A stretch of 64,000 nucleotides of DNA, taken from assembly GCF_001884045.1 (NCBI RefSeq), contig NZ_MACF01000086.1:62001-126000 (forward strand). The letters are read 5' to 3'. Positions 37,166 to 46,221 of the stretch are shown here, piece by piece. The notes under the pieces were generated by a model that saw nothing but the letters and a program-made list of their open reading frames with translations, had not been told where the DNA came from and ran no database searches. Within the stretch, counting starts at the first letter, position 1. Every line of letters starts with the position of its first letter. This stretch comes from Bacillus mobilis. GTDB taxonomy: Bacteria > Bacillota > Bacilli > Bacillales > Bacillaceae_G. A program made the translations under genes and the position numbers.

Positions 37166-38655
37166 AGGTGTAACGGAATTTCGATATGAACGGTCGTTCC
37201 TTCGTTTTCTATACTGTCGATAAAAATATGCCCATTGTACATCTCTACAATTCGTTTACATATGACAAGTCCAAGACCTGTTCCAGTATCTTTATTAGTA
37301 AAGAACGGATGAAAGAGGTGTTTTTGAATATGTTTTGGAATCCCTTTTCCAGTATCTTTAATTTGCAATTGTGCGTGTGTTTCATTGTTCGTTACGGAAA
37401 TAGTTAGTGTGTCACCAGAAGTCATGGCTTCAATTGCATTTTTTGTAATGTTTAAAACCACTTGTTTCATATGGTCTTTTGAGCAACGGATATGAACAGG
37501 ATGGTCTGGCAAATGTAAATTGAATATAATGTTATGTAGATTCGCCTCAGATTGAATAATTAATGCTACCTCATTTAGAATGTTTCTCACATCATATGTT
37601 TGTTCAATGATAGCAGTTGGCTTTCCAAGAATAAGAAATTCGCTTACAATTTCATTAATCCGTTCTATTTCTTGTTCGATAACGGAAAAATAGAATTGAT
37701 CTTGTTCATCTTTATATTTCTCTTTCAATAGAGCAACGAGTCCTTTAATTCCGGTAAGGGGATTACGGATTTCGTGGGCTGTACTAGCTGCAAAAGTGCC
37801 AACCAATTCAATTTTTTGTAGTTCATTTTGTTGTCTTTCCAGTTTTGTTTGACGTTTTAACAACATATATTGAGCAAGTAAAAATAAAATAGACATTAAA
37901 AATAAAGTAGCTATACACTCTATTGAAACCCACTGATATAATGTTTTTTGATGGATAGGTAATGGAGAAACAGAGACCTTCCAATTTAATCTTTGGAGTG
38001 GGGTAGTAAGCATATTAGAATGCGCATCACTTGTTTCTTTATTATCATCGGTGAGAAAAACTACATCATGTTTATCAGTTACTTCAAAATGGTATTGTGG
38101 CTTAATAGCATTTAAAGATGCTGAAATGTAGTCAAAGCGTAAACTTGCTAACAATAAGCCTGAGATTTCCTTCTGTTTATTAAAAATGGGAGAAGCAATT
38201 ATAATAGCTTGATGTCCAAGAACACGATCCGTAATGACTGATGATATAGTTGTTTTCTTCGTCTGTAACGCGTCTTGAATATATTTACGATCTGAGACAT
38301 CAACAGGTGGTCGGTCGCCTTCGGATGCGACTGTAATGATACCTTCTGGTGTAGCGTAATATAAACCAGAAAAGCGTGCATCGTTTTCATCAGTATCATG
38401 TACAATTTGTTTTACTCCATTTATATTTCCAGTCTCGGTTCCTACGACCTTTGAGAGCATTTCTAATGCGGAAATTGCTTCACCAAGGTGATGATCTAAA
38501 TAGTCTCTATATAAAAAGAGAACCGTGTGAGCAGATAGTTTGTTTTCCTGCTTCATTTTATACGAATGATATGAATAAAATGTAGCACCAATCCCTATCG
38601 TTGGTAGGATAACAAGCAATATATATAAAACTATGCTGTGGAATTTGACTTTCAA
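37159..38655 (-). CDS. Sporulation kinase-like sensor histidine kinase (KinD-like)
   Basis: A 498-residue kinase. Two transmembrane segments (about 7-27 and 247-268) enclose an extracytoplasmic double-Cache-type sensor (e.g. DVSDRKYIQDALQTKKTTISSV). The cytoplasmic part has HisKA with TAAHEIRNPLTGIKGL (phosphoacceptor His) and a HATPase with N-box NITKNAIEAM and G-boxes DTGKGIP and GTGLGL. No response regulator gene is adjacent. The start is TTG at 38655 after AAGGAG. The domain layout resembles B. subtilis KinD, which feeds Spo0F; orphan status supports this. Confidence 0.85.
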   Translation of the reverse strand: MKVKFHSIVLYILLVILPTIGIGATFYSYHSYKMKQENKLSAHTVLFLYRDYLDHHLGEAISALEMLSKVVGTETGNINGVKQIVHDTDENDARFSGLYYATPEGIITVASEGDRPPVDVSDRKYIQDALQTKKTTISSVITDRVLGHQAIIIASPIFNKQKEISGLLLASLRFDYISASLNAIKPQYHFEVTDKHDVVFLTDDNKETSDAHSNMLTTPLQRLNWKVSVSPLPIHQKTLYQWVSIECIATLFLMSILFLLAQYMLLKRQTKLERQQNELQKIELVGTFAASTAHEIRNPLTGIKGLVALLKEKYKDEQDQFYFSVIEQEIERINEIVSEFLILGKPTAIIEQTYDVRNILNEVALIIQSEANLHNIIFNLHLPDHPVHIRCSKDHMKQVVLNITKNAIEAMTSGDTLTISVTNNETHAQLQIKDTGKGIPKHIQKHLFHPFFTNKDTGTGLGLVICKRIVEMYNGHIFIDSIENEGTTVHIEIPLHLV

Positions 38656-38757
38656 ATTTGGTACTCCTTCTTTTTTATTATCATTATATATAAACTATGT
38701 TAAAATTGTCATGTTTTTATTCAAGAATCATTCATAATATATTTGGGGAGAGGTAAT

Positions 38758-38777
38758 GAATGAGTGAATACTCATTC
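38758..38777. promoter_or_regulatory. Candidate operator in the kinase-marR divergent gap
   Basis: GAATGAGT and ACTCATTC are perfect 8-bp arms around GAAT, about 70 nt before the MarR gene and about 100 nt from the kinase start. MarR proteins bind such palindromes next to their own gene. Confidence 0.5.
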
Positions 38778-38848
38778 GGAATTTACATGAAGTACTAAAC
38801 TGTTTTTCTTTTTATTACTGAGAATTTAAGTGAAGGGTTGAAAGTTGT

Positions 38849-39295
38849 ATGACATCAAATAATGAACGAGAAGATATTTCTCAATCTCTAAAAGTATTTA
38901 TTGCATTATCTCGTGTACATCGTTCTGTTATGGATACTACAAATAAATCTATACAAAGTAACGGGTTAAATCCAACTGAATTTGCTGTATTAGAACTGTT
39001 ATATCATAAAGGTGGTCAACCACTTCAGCAAATTGGTGAGCGTATTTTAATAGCGAGTGGCAGCATTACATATGTTGTAGATAAGCTAGAGAAAAAGGGA
39101 CTAGTAAAGAGAATTCCGTGCCCGAATGACAGACGTGTTATTTATGCACAATTAACTGAGTCTGGAGAGAACTTTATTGCTTCTATTTTTCCAGGGCATG
39201 AACAAGTTATACATCAGTCTTTTGAAATGTTAACGAAAGAGGAAAAGGATGAATTACTTGATCTATTAAAAAAGATTGGAAAGTATGAAAAGTAA
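38849..39295 (+). CDS. MarR-family transcriptional regulator
   Basis: A 148-residue winged-helix regulator. The recognition region LQQIGERILIASGSITYVVDKLEKKGLVKR and the wing PNDRRVIYAQLTESG are typical (about 55-105), with dimerisation helices at both ends. No catalytic or metal site. A palindrome upstream is a plausible autoregulatory operator. Similar to regulators such as OhrR/YusO-type, although no reactive N-terminal Cys was seen. Confidence 0.88.
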   Translation: MTSNNEREDISQSLKVFIALSRVHRSVMDTTNKSIQSNGLNPTEFAVLELLYHKGGQPLQQIGERILIASGSITYVVDKLEKKGLVKRIPCPNDRRVIYAQLTESGENFIASIFPGHEQVIHQSFEMLTKEEKDELLDLLKKIGKYEK

Positions 39296-39311
39296 TAGTA
39301 TGTTCCAAAGG

Positions 39312-39342
39312 AGCTTTGGATAATGAAATCCAAGGCTTTTTT
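39312..39342 (+). terminator. Terminator of the marR gene
   Basis: AGCTTTGGAT and ATCCAAGGCT pair over 10 bp with one G-U, followed by T6. Confidence 0.8.
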
Positions 39343-39455
39343 GTTTATATGTAATTATGACAGGATCTGCCGTATTTTGCTGAAGAATAAGAGGAGATTT
39401 GTAAGTAAGCATTGAATTATAGTAAGGATGCACATAATGGAGAGGAGGCTCGTTC

Positions 39456-41150
39456 ATGTCATTTAAAGACTATGAATATAAACGGCCAAATATTGAAGAA
39501 TTAAAAGAGAAGTTTACTGTTGCTTTAGAGAAGTTTGATAACGCCAAAACGGTAGAAGAGCAAAAACAAGTCATCAATTCAATTAACGAAATTCGCAACG
39601 ACTTCGGTACAATGGGGAATCTTTGTTACATTCGTCATTCTGTCGATACGACAGATGCCTTTTATAAGGAAGAGCAAGATTTCTTTGATGAATTCTCTCC
39701 AGTTGTACAAGGATATGGTACAAAGTATTATCATGCGTTAATACATTCTCCATACCGTGAAGAATTAGAAGCGTATTATGGGAAGCAATTATTTGCTTTA
39801 GCGGAGTGTGATTTAAAAACATATTCTGATGATGTCGTGAAAGATTTACAATTAGAGAATAAATTGTCTTCACAATATACGCAGTTATTAGCATCTGCAA
39901 AAATTGACTTTGCAGGAGAAGAAAGAACGTTATCGCAGCTTATTCCATTTATGCAGGGGAAAGAAAGAAGTGAACGTAAAGTAGCAAGTGAAGCATATTA
40001 CGGATTTTTAGCTGGGAATGAGGAAGAGTTAGATCGTATTTATGATGAGCTTGTTAAAGTGAGAACGAAAATCGCTAAATCTTTAGGTTTCAAAAACTTT
40101 GTTGAACTTGGATATGCAAGAATGTACCGTACAGATTATAATGCGGAAATGGTGGCGAATTATCGTCAGCAAGTACTTGATTATATCGTTCCAGTTACAA
40201 CGGAATTAAGAAAACGACAACAAGCACGTATCGGTGTAGAGAAGTTAGCGTATTACGACGAAAACTTTGAGTTTGCTACTGGTAATCCAACTCCGAAAGG
40301 AGATGCGGATTGGATTGTTAATCATGGGAAAACGATGTATAAAGAGTTATCGGCTGAAACGGATGAATTTTTCAATTTCATGCTAGATAATGATTTATTA
40401 GATTTAGTTGCGAAAAAAGGAAAAGCTGGTGGCGGATATTGTACATATATTGAGAATTATAAAGCGCCATTTATTTTCTCAAACTTCAATGGAACATCTG
40501 GCGACATTGATGTATTAACACATGAAGCTGGTCATGCTTTCCAAGTATATGAAAGCCGTAAGTTTGAAATTCCAGAATACAATTGGCCAACGTATGAAGC
40601 ATGTGAAATTCATTCTATGAGTATGGAATTCTTTACATGGCCATGGATGAAGTCATTCTTTGAAGAAGATGCAGATAAATATTATTTCTCTCACTTAAGT
40701 TCAGCACTTCTGTTTTTACCGTATGGTGTATCTGTTGATGAATATCAACATTATGTATATGAAAATCCAGAAGCATCACCAGAAGAGCGTAAGACAGCAT
40801 GGCGTAATATAGAGAAAAAGTATTTGCCGCATCGTGACTATGAAGATAATGATTATTTAGAGCGCGGTGGTTTTTGGCAACGTCAAGGACATATTTATAG
40901 CTCGCCGTTCTACTATATCGACTACACGTTAGCACAAATTTGTGCACTGCAATTTTGGAAACGTGCAAGAGATAATAGACAAGAGGCGTGGGAAGATTAT
41001 GTAACTCTGTGCCAACAAGGTGGAAGTAAATCATTCTTGGAATTAGTGGAAGTTGCAAATTTAACATCACCATTTGCTGAAGGTTGTGTGAAAAGTGTCA
41101 TTACAGAAATAGAAGCGTGGCTACATGCGATTGACGACACAAAATTGTAA
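39456..41150 (+). CDS. M3-family oligoendopeptidase (PepF-like)
   Basis: Cytoplasmic zinc metallopeptidase of 564 residues that cuts oligopeptides. The zinc motif HEAGHAF (about 355-361) with the downstream glutamate (YEACEIHSMSMEFF) defines family M3; the surrounding FNGTSGDIDVLTHEAGHAFQ and tail GGFWQRQGHIYSSPFYYIDYTLA match the oligoendopeptidase branch. RBS GAGAGGAGG. Length is normal for the M3B group. It may recycle intracellular peptides. Confidence 0.9.
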   Translation: MSFKDYEYKRPNIEELKEKFTVALEKFDNAKTVEEQKQVINSINEIRNDFGTMGNLCYIRHSVDTTDAFYKEEQDFFDEFSPVVQGYGTKYYHALIHSPYREELEAYYGKQLFALAECDLKTYSDDVVKDLQLENKLSSQYTQLLASAKIDFAGEERTLSQLIPFMQGKERSERKVASEAYYGFLAGNEEELDRIYDELVKVRTKIAKSLGFKNFVELGYARMYRTDYNAEMVANYRQQVLDYIVPVTTELRKRQQARIGVEKLAYYDENFEFATGNPTPKGDADWIVNHGKTMYKELSAETDEFFNFMLDNDLLDLVAKKGKAGGGYCTYIENYKAPFIFSNFNGTSGDIDVLTHEAGHAFQVYESRKFEIPEYNWPTYEACEIHSMSMEFFTWPWMKSFFEEDADKYYFSHLSSALLFLPYGVSVDEYQHYVYENPEASPEERKTAWRNIEKKYLPHRDYEDNDYLERGGFWQRQGHIYSSPFYYIDYTLAQICALQFWKRARDNRQEAWEDYVTLCQQGGSKSFLELVEVANLTSPFAEGCVKSVITEIEAWLHAIDDTKL

Positions 41151-41230
41151 AAAACATGCGCTTTTTTTCACATGTTTAACATCGACATAGCGAGAAAATG
41201 ATGAGATAATAAAAGAAAATTCAGAATACT

Positions 41231-41261
41231 AAAAGGTGTTTCTAATAGGAGCACCTTTTTT
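41231..41261 (+). terminator. Terminator after the M3 peptidase gene
   Basis: AAAAGGTG and CACCTTTT, 8-bp stem, then T run. It lies just before the DinB gene. Confidence 0.75.
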
Positions 41262-41286
41262 CACCAACAAAAAGGGGGAAAGAAGT

Positions 41287-41820
41287 ATGCTTCAATCTAA
41301 TATGGATGTGAGTTTAGAAAGTTTGTTGAACTCGTTACAGTCTACCCGAAGCACGCTATTATCAGAAATTGAAATGTTAAATGATACAGAAGTGAATGTA
41401 AAACCGCGCCGTGATAAATGGAGTATTATTCAAATTTTGCATCATTTACATTTAGTTGAACAATCCGTCACGTCTGCCCTTGTATATGCTTTACAAAAAA
41501 ATGAAAGAAACACGACTCCATTTAAAGACCTCCAACTTACGCTTGATCGCACACATAAACGAGAAGCTCCTCAGCAAATGCAACCAACAGAAACGTTAAT
41601 GAAAAAACAGCAAGGAATTCAATTACTAGAACATTCACGACAAGAACTATTACACGCGCTTCATAGTGTGCTAGATGAAAAAGATCTATTTGAAAATGGA
41701 TTAAAGCATCCGGTTTTTAATGATCTGAATTTGTATCAGTGGGTTCAATTTCTTGATTTGCATGAACAAAGACATCTTACGCAGTTAAAAGAGGCGAAAC
41801 ACGCAATTTTACAGCGATAA
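41287..41820 (+). CDS. DinB-family protein
   Basis: A 177-residue four-helix-bundle protein of the DinB/YfiT superfamily. Potential metal ligands are the histidines in QILHHLHLVEQSV (about 50) and the C-terminal HEQRHLTQL (about 160), which is the usual pattern. An upstream ATG at 41236 would overlap the terminator of the previous gene; ATG 41287 after AAGGGGGAAAG is chosen. Members are hydrolases or bacillithiol-S-transferases, function here unknown. Confidence 0.82.
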   Translation: MLQSNMDVSLESLLNSLQSTRSTLLSEIEMLNDTEVNVKPRRDKWSIIQILHHLHLVEQSVTSALVYALQKNERNTTPFKDLQLTLDRTHKREAPQQMQPTETLMKKQQGIQLLEHSRQELLHALHSVLDEKDLFENGLKHPVFNDLNLYQWVQFLDLHEQRHLTQLKEAKHAILQR

Positions 41821-41825
41821 TTAGG

Positions 41826-41851
41826 AAGAAGTGGGAGACCACTTCTTTTTT
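41826..41851 (+). terminator. Terminator of the DinB gene
   Basis: AAGAAGTGG and CCACTTCTT, 9-bp stem around GAGA, then T6. Confidence 0.85.
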
Positions 41852-41920
41852 GATACGTGCATAGTTTTCTTTCTTATTTTGGAATACTACAGGGAGAAAG
41901 AAAAGAAGGAGTTGAAAAGT

Positions 41921-42037
41921 ATGTCTAAGAAAAAGAAAGAAGAAGAGCGCGCGTGGAAAGCACGTAAAGAAAATCAAAAACCACATGGAAAAGTGAAAGC
42001 TTTTGCTGAATTAGTTGAAGGAACAGAAAAAACGTGA
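41921..42037 (+). CDS. Very small basic protein (38 residues)
   Basis: MSKKKKEEERAWKARKENQK... ending VEGTEKT; strongly charged and helical. AGAAGGAG ribosome site at good spacing and a terminator right at the stop. Not recognised; small Lys/Glu-rich proteins of this kind are common in Bacillus spores and cold/stress responses, but nothing specific can be said. Confidence 0.6.
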   Translation: MSKKKKEEERAWKARKENQKPHGKVKAFAELVEGTEKT

Positions 42038-42059
42038 TGAGTATTTCATCACGTTTTTT
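42027..42059. terminator. Bidirectional terminator
   Basis: AAAAAACGTGATGA and TCATCACGTTTTTT, 14-bp stem. It contains the end of the 38-residue gene and overlaps the stop of the convergent kinase gene. Confidence 0.88.
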
Positions 42060-43311
42060 GTATGAGTGGGAAAGTTAATAAGAAGGTTGTACCAGTACCT
42101 TTTTCACTTATAATATCAATTTTTCCGTTCATAGCTTGAACTACACTGAATACGACCATCATTCCAAGACCAGTACCTTTCTCTTTCGTTGAGTAGAAAG
42201 GGGATCCGAGGCGTTTTACTTGTTCTTGATCCATGCCAACTCCTGTATCTTTTATATATAATTGAATATGTTTATGATCTGGAACTAATGTGAAATAAAG
42301 ATCACCGCCTTTTGGCATGGCCTCAATGCAGTTTTTTAAAATATTTAACAAGCATTGATTTAGTTTTTGTTTTTCTCCCGCGATAAAAAAAGAAGTACTT
42401 TGCTTTATATAATGAGTACGCACATTTGCTAAATTAGCAAGCGGTGTAATTAGCGATAATGCATGTAATAGTTCTTCTTCTAACTGTAATCTTTGTTCTT
42501 TTTCAATACTTGGTTTTGCAAAGGTTAAATAATCTGTAAGAACATGGTTTGCTTGTTCGATTCCGTTGATGGCTATGTCGATATATAGTTTTCGCTCTTG
42601 CTCAGTGCATGTATCTGACTGTAAAAGTTGTAAAAATCCTTTTGTTGAAGTTAATGGGTTGCGAATTTCATGAGAGATGGATGCTGCCATTTCACCAATT
42701 AAATGAAATTTTTCAGCATTCATAAGTTCGTTTTGTAGACGAACTTGAGTTTGTAATATGTGTAATAAATATAAAATAAGGATAGTACCAAGTATCGTAC
42801 ATAACTCATACACAATAATATGTGGTATATAATCAGCCTTATTTGTAACCTTTGAAAGGAAGAAAGGTATCCAACTAAATCCGTATGTGAGACTGTAGAT
42901 AATAGCAAGTATTATTTTTATACGATTAGAAGTTCGATTGAAAAATTTGTATGTAAATAGTAGAACAATAAATAGAAGGATAGAACCGATAAGCGATGGG
43001 AAAACACCTATTCCTCCTAATAAGAAGCGATATATATTTAATACAACTAATATTGATCCACCAGCAATAGGACCTCCAGTTAATGTACCGACAACTAATA
43101 CGATATGACGCATATCAAATTGAAATCCATAATTTGTTTTTGCTGCGAAAGTGATACATAGTATAGTAACGAGGCAACATAATACAATAAATATAGCTGA
43201 ATTTAATTTAGGAGAGCGTTTCCCTTTTTGATTCCAAAATAAATGGTATACGAGCATTGTAACAAGGATGAATAATATATTTAGAAAGAGATAAATAATA
43301 AAGGATTTCAG
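42049..43311 (-). CDS. KinB-like membrane histidine kinase, probable CTG start
   Basis: Orphan sporulation-type kinase. An N-terminal domain of about six transmembrane segments (5TM-5TMR type, residues ~1-185) with almost no extracellular loops is followed by HisKA (GEMAASISHEIRNPLTSTKGF) and HATPase (NILKNCIEAM, DTGVGM, GTGLGM). The first ATG (43257) lacks a ribosome site. An in-frame CTG at 43311 follows GGAGG by 7 nt, adds KSFIIYLFLNILFILVTM, and restores the first membrane helix seen in KinB, giving 420 residues (KinB 428). The start codon call is inferred, the family firm. Confidence 0.82.
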   Translation of the reverse strand: MKSFIIYLFLNILFILVTMLVYHLFWNQKGKRSPKLNSAIFIVLCCLVTILCITFAAKTNYGFQFDMRHIVLVVGTLTGGPIAGGSILVVLNIYRFLLGGIGVFPSLIGSILLFIVLLFTYKFFNRTSNRIKIILAIIYSLTYGFSWIPFFLSKVTNKADYIPHIIVYELCTILGTILILYLLHILQTQVRLQNELMNAEKFHLIGEMAASISHEIRNPLTSTKGFLQLLQSDTCTEQERKLYIDIAINGIEQANHVLTDYLTFAKPSIEKEQRLQLEEELLHALSLITPLANLANVRTHYIKQSTSFFIAGEKQKLNQCLLNILKNCIEAMPKGGDLYFTLVPDHKHIQLYIKDTGVGMDQEQVKRLGSPFYSTKEKGTGLGMMVVFSVVQAMNGKIDIISEKGTGTTFLLTFPLIQKT

Positions 43312-43469
43312 TGGGATGCCTCCTCTCTTCTCATATTAAATTAATCATACTATAAAATGAAAGAAATGAAATGAGAAATAGCGGAAAAATCAGAAATTTT
43401 TTCTGGTTGTATACAATATGTTACAATAAGCTTTGTCAATGAAAGAAGGAATTCCGTGCGATGCGCGGG

Positions 43470-43501
43470 AGAGGTTCGCGAACTCCCTCTATAAAAAACT
43501 A
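43470..43501 (+). ncRNA. preQ1 class I riboswitch
   Basis: AGAGGTTC at the 5' side, CCCTCT closing P1, and TATAAAAAACTA as the A-rich pseudoknot tail give the compact preQ1-I aptamer. A terminator follows, and queC is 100 nt downstream. Known members turn off transcription when preQ1 is present. Confidence 0.95.
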
Positions 43502-43504
43502 TGG

Positions 43505-43540
43505 AAACAACAATATCTTTAGGTATTGTTTTGTTTTTTT
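43505..43540 (+). terminator. preQ1 riboswitch terminator
   Basis: AACAATA (43509-43515) pairs with TATTGTT (43524-43530), followed by TTGTTTTTTT. It is the regulated terminator of the que operon. Confidence 0.8.
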
Positions 43541-43601
43541 ATTGTGACAGTTCAAGAACGTTCTTTCTTCTTATTCGTAGTAGAGAAGGAGAATGAGTGA
43601 A

Positions 43602-44264
43602 ATGAAAAAAGAAAAGGCAGTTGTTGTTTTTAGTGGAGGACAAGATAGTACGACATGTTTATTTTGGGCAATAGAGCAGTTTGCAGAAGTAGAGGCTGTA
43701 ACGTTTAATTACAATCAACGTCATAAGTTAGAAATTGATTGTGCAGCAGAAATTGCAAAAGAGCTAGGAATTAAACATACGGTACTTGATATGAGTCTAT
43801 TAAATCAACTTGCTCCAAATGCGTTAACGAGAACGGATATGGAGATTACACATGAAGAAGGTGAATTACCATCGACGTTTGTAGATGGACGAAATTTACT
43901 ATTCTTATCATTTGCTGCTGTATTAGCAAAACAAGTTGGAGCACGTCATATTGTAACGGGTGTATGTGAAACTGATTTTAGTGGTTATCCAGATTGCCGT
44001 GACGTGTTTGTGAAATCGTTAAACGTTACTTTAAATTTATCCATGGATTATCCGTTCGTAATTCATACACCACTTATGTGGATTGATAAAGCGGAAACAT
44101 GGAAATTATCAGATGAACTTGGAGCATTCGAGTTTGTTCGAGAAAAAACATTAACATGTTATAACGGAATCATTGGTGATGGTTGTGGTGAATGTCCAGC
44201 ATGTCAACTTCGTAAAGCAGGATTAGATACGTACCTACAAGAGCGCGAAGGAGCGAGTAACTAA
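43602..44264 (+). CDS. queC: 7-cyano-7-deazaguanine synthase QueC
   Basis: Converts 7-carboxy-7-deazaguanine to preQ0 using ATP and ammonia. The 220-residue protein has the PP-loop SGGQDSTT near the N-terminus and the C-terminal zinc site [19 protein letters not shown]. An ATG at 43593 is too close to AAGGAG; ATG 43602 ([16 protein letters not shown]) has good spacing and matches the B. subtilis protein N-terminus. First gene of queCDEF, overlapping queD by 1 nt. Confidence 0.95.
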
Positions 44265-44755
44265 TGGATAACTTCTTTGGATTTCGCATCGTAGAAAATT
44301 TGCAAAAAATGGACAAGGATATTCAGCGCAAACAGCTTAAATATCATAATAAAAGAGTAATGGTCAGCAAGGAATTTACATTTGATGCAGCACACCATTT
44401 ACACTGTTATGAAGGGAAATGTAAAAACTTACATGGTCACACATATAAAGTTGTATTTGGTATTAGTGGATATGTGAATGAAATAGGTCTTGCGATTGAC
44501 TTTGGAGATATAAAAGAAATTTGGAAGAATGAAATAGAAATTTATTTAGACCATCGTTATTTAAACGAAACGTTACCAGCGATGAATACGACTGCTGAAA
44601 ACATGGTCGTTTGGATTTACGAAAAGATGGCAGAAGCATTAATAAAAGATAATCGTGCGAACGAATATAAAGGAGCTCGCGTTGAATTTGTTCGTCTGTT
44701 CGAGACGCCAACTAGTTATGCGGAAGTAAGACGGGAGTGGATGCTTGATGAGTAA
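44264..44755 (+). CDS. queD: 6-carboxytetrahydropterin synthase QueD
   Basis: Makes 6-carboxy-5,6,7,8-tetrahydropterin from dihydroneopterin triphosphate. PTPS fold, zinc ligands His in AAHHLHCYEGKCKNLHGHTYKV, catalytic Cys in the same stretch, DHRYLN motif. 163 residues, with an N-terminal ~30-residue extension (FFGFRIVENLQKMDKDI...) longer than the E. coli enzyme. Start overlaps the queC stop (TAATG). Confidence 0.94.
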   Translation: MDNFFGFRIVENLQKMDKDIQRKQLKYHNKRVMVSKEFTFDAAHHLHCYEGKCKNLHGHTYKVVFGISGYVNEIGLAIDFGDIKEIWKNEIEIYLDHRYLNETLPAMNTTAENMVVWIYEKMAEALIKDNRANEYKGARVEFVRLFETPTSYAEVRREWMLDE

Positions 44756-45464
44756 AATCCCTGTCTTAGAAATATTTGGTCCGACTATTCAAGGTGAAGG
44801 AATGGTTGTGGGACAAAAGACGATGTTTATCCGTACAGCAGGTTGTGATTATAGCTGTGCATGGTGTGATTCTGCTTTTACGTGGGATGGATCGGCTAAG
44901 GATCAAATTAGACAGATGACAGCAGAGGACGTATGGAATGAGCTTGTAGAAATTGGTGGCGAAAATTTTTCTCATGTTACGATTTCAGGTGGAAATCCAG
45001 CATTGTTGAAAAATATTGAGTTTCTTCTTTCTATATTAAAAGAGAATGGAATGCGGACGGCAATCGAAACACAAGGGAGTAAATGGCAAGATTGGTTACT
45101 TCAAATTGATGAGATAACGATTTCTCCAAAACCACCAAGTTCGACAATGAATACTGATTTTCAGAAGTTAGATGCTGTTATTCAGAAACTAGCAGGAAAA
45201 GATATTAGTTTAAAGGTAGTAGTATTTGATGACTATGACTTTGAGTATGCAGTTAAGATGCACGAACGTTATCCAGATGTACCATTTTTCTTACAAGTAG
45301 GGAATGATGATACAAAAACTGTGGATGATGCAATGTTAATTAAAAAGCTATTAGATAAGTATGAGTGGCTTATTGAAAAAGCTGTTAACTGTAAAGAAAT
45401 GAATAATGCAAAAGTATTGCCGCAGCTTCATGCGTTAGTATGGGGAAATAAACGCGGAGTATAA
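44748..45464 (+). CDS. queE: 7-carboxy-7-deazaguanine synthase QueE
   Basis: Radical-SAM enzyme forming 7-carboxy-7-deazaguanine. The unusual cluster motif CDYSCAWCDSAF is present near residue 30, with the GGNPAL SAM-binding segment. A TTG at 44745 directly precedes the chosen ATG 44748; B. subtilis alignment by eye favours the ATG. It overlaps the queD end by 8 nt. 238 residues. Confidence 0.94.
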   Translation: MSKIPVLEIFGPTIQGEGMVVGQKTMFIRTAGCDYSCAWCDSAFTWDGSAKDQIRQMTAEDVWNELVEIGGENFSHVTISGGNPALLKNIEFLLSILKENGMRTAIETQGSKWQDWLLQIDEITISPKPPSSTMNTDFQKLDAVIQKLAGKDISLKVVVFDDYDFEYAVKMHERYPDVPFFLQVGNDDTKTVDDAMLIKKLLDKYEWLIEKAVNCKEMNNAKVLPQLHALVWGNKRGV

Positions 45465-45482
45465 TGAGAAGGGATGTTTAAA

Positions 45483-45980
45483 ATGGCAGGAAGATTAGAT
45501 GAAGATTTAAAAGATGTAACATTATTAGGAAATCAAAATACAAAATACTTATTTGAATATAGCCCAGAAATTTTAGAGGTATTTGATAACAATCATCCAA
45601 ACCGTGATTACTTTGTTAAATTTAATTGTCCTGAATTTACAAGCTTATGTCCGAAAACAGGCCAACCAGATTTTGCGACAATTTATATTAGCTACATTCC
45701 AGAACAAAGAATGGTAGAGAGTAAATCTTTAAAGCTATATTTATTTAGTTTCCGCAATCACGGTGACTTCCACGAAGATTGCATGAACGTTATTATGAAT
45801 GATTTAATTAAATTAATGGATCCGCGTTACATTGAGGTATGGGGTAAATTTACACCACGTGGAGGGATTTCCATTGATCCTTACTGCAACTACGGTCGCC
45901 CAGGAACGAAATATGAACAAATGGCAGACTACCGCATGATGAACCATGATCTATATCCAGAAACAATTGATAATCGTTAA
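45483..45980 (+). CDS. queF: NADPH-dependent preQ0 reductase QueF
   Basis: Reduces preQ0 to preQ1 with NADPH. The catalytic Cys in [18 protein letters not shown] and the [25 protein letters not shown]-binding segment are clear, and 165 residues equals the B. subtilis length. ATG 45474 would sit on the AAGGG site; ATG 45483 gives 9-nt spacing. Last gene of the operon. Confidence 0.95.
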
Positions 45981-45982
45981 TA

Positions 45983-46035
45983 TATAATAGAAAGAAAGGA
46001 TCTGTATGACATACAGATCCTTTCTTTCTATTATA
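45983..46035. terminator. Long perfect hairpin terminator between queF and ykvS
   Basis: Two 26-nt arms (45983-46008 and 46010-46035) are perfectly complementary around a single A, the apex of which will open to a small loop. It serves both converging genes. At 26 bp it is the longest perfect inverted repeat in the window. Confidence 0.88.
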
Positions 46036-46221
46036 TTATGCATTTTGATTAATGACAGTATAGTTTTTATGACTTACAACTGTAAGAGGTTCCATATCTA
46101 GTTCTCTAAAATTTTCCATAATTGTTATATCTACAATAACGGAGTTTTGATTTACTTTTTGAACACGGCCTTGCATTCCACCTTTAAATTCAATGATATC
46201 TCCAGTTTCTGCGATCTGCAT
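46036..46221 (-). CDS. ykvS: DUF2187-family small protein YkvS
   Basis: A 61-residue protein with the KOW-like beta-barrel pattern of DUF2187: GDIIEFKGGMQGRVQKV and VVSHKNYTVIN. The TTG/ATG pair at 46227/46221 is resolved by AAGGAG, which favours 46221. The neighbouring que operon is the same as in B. subtilis (ykvJKLM-ykvS), which supports the symbol. Function unknown. Confidence 0.82.
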   Translation of the reverse strand: MQIAETGDIIEFKGGMQGRVQKVNQNSVIVDITIMENFRELDMEPLTVVSHKNYTVINQNA

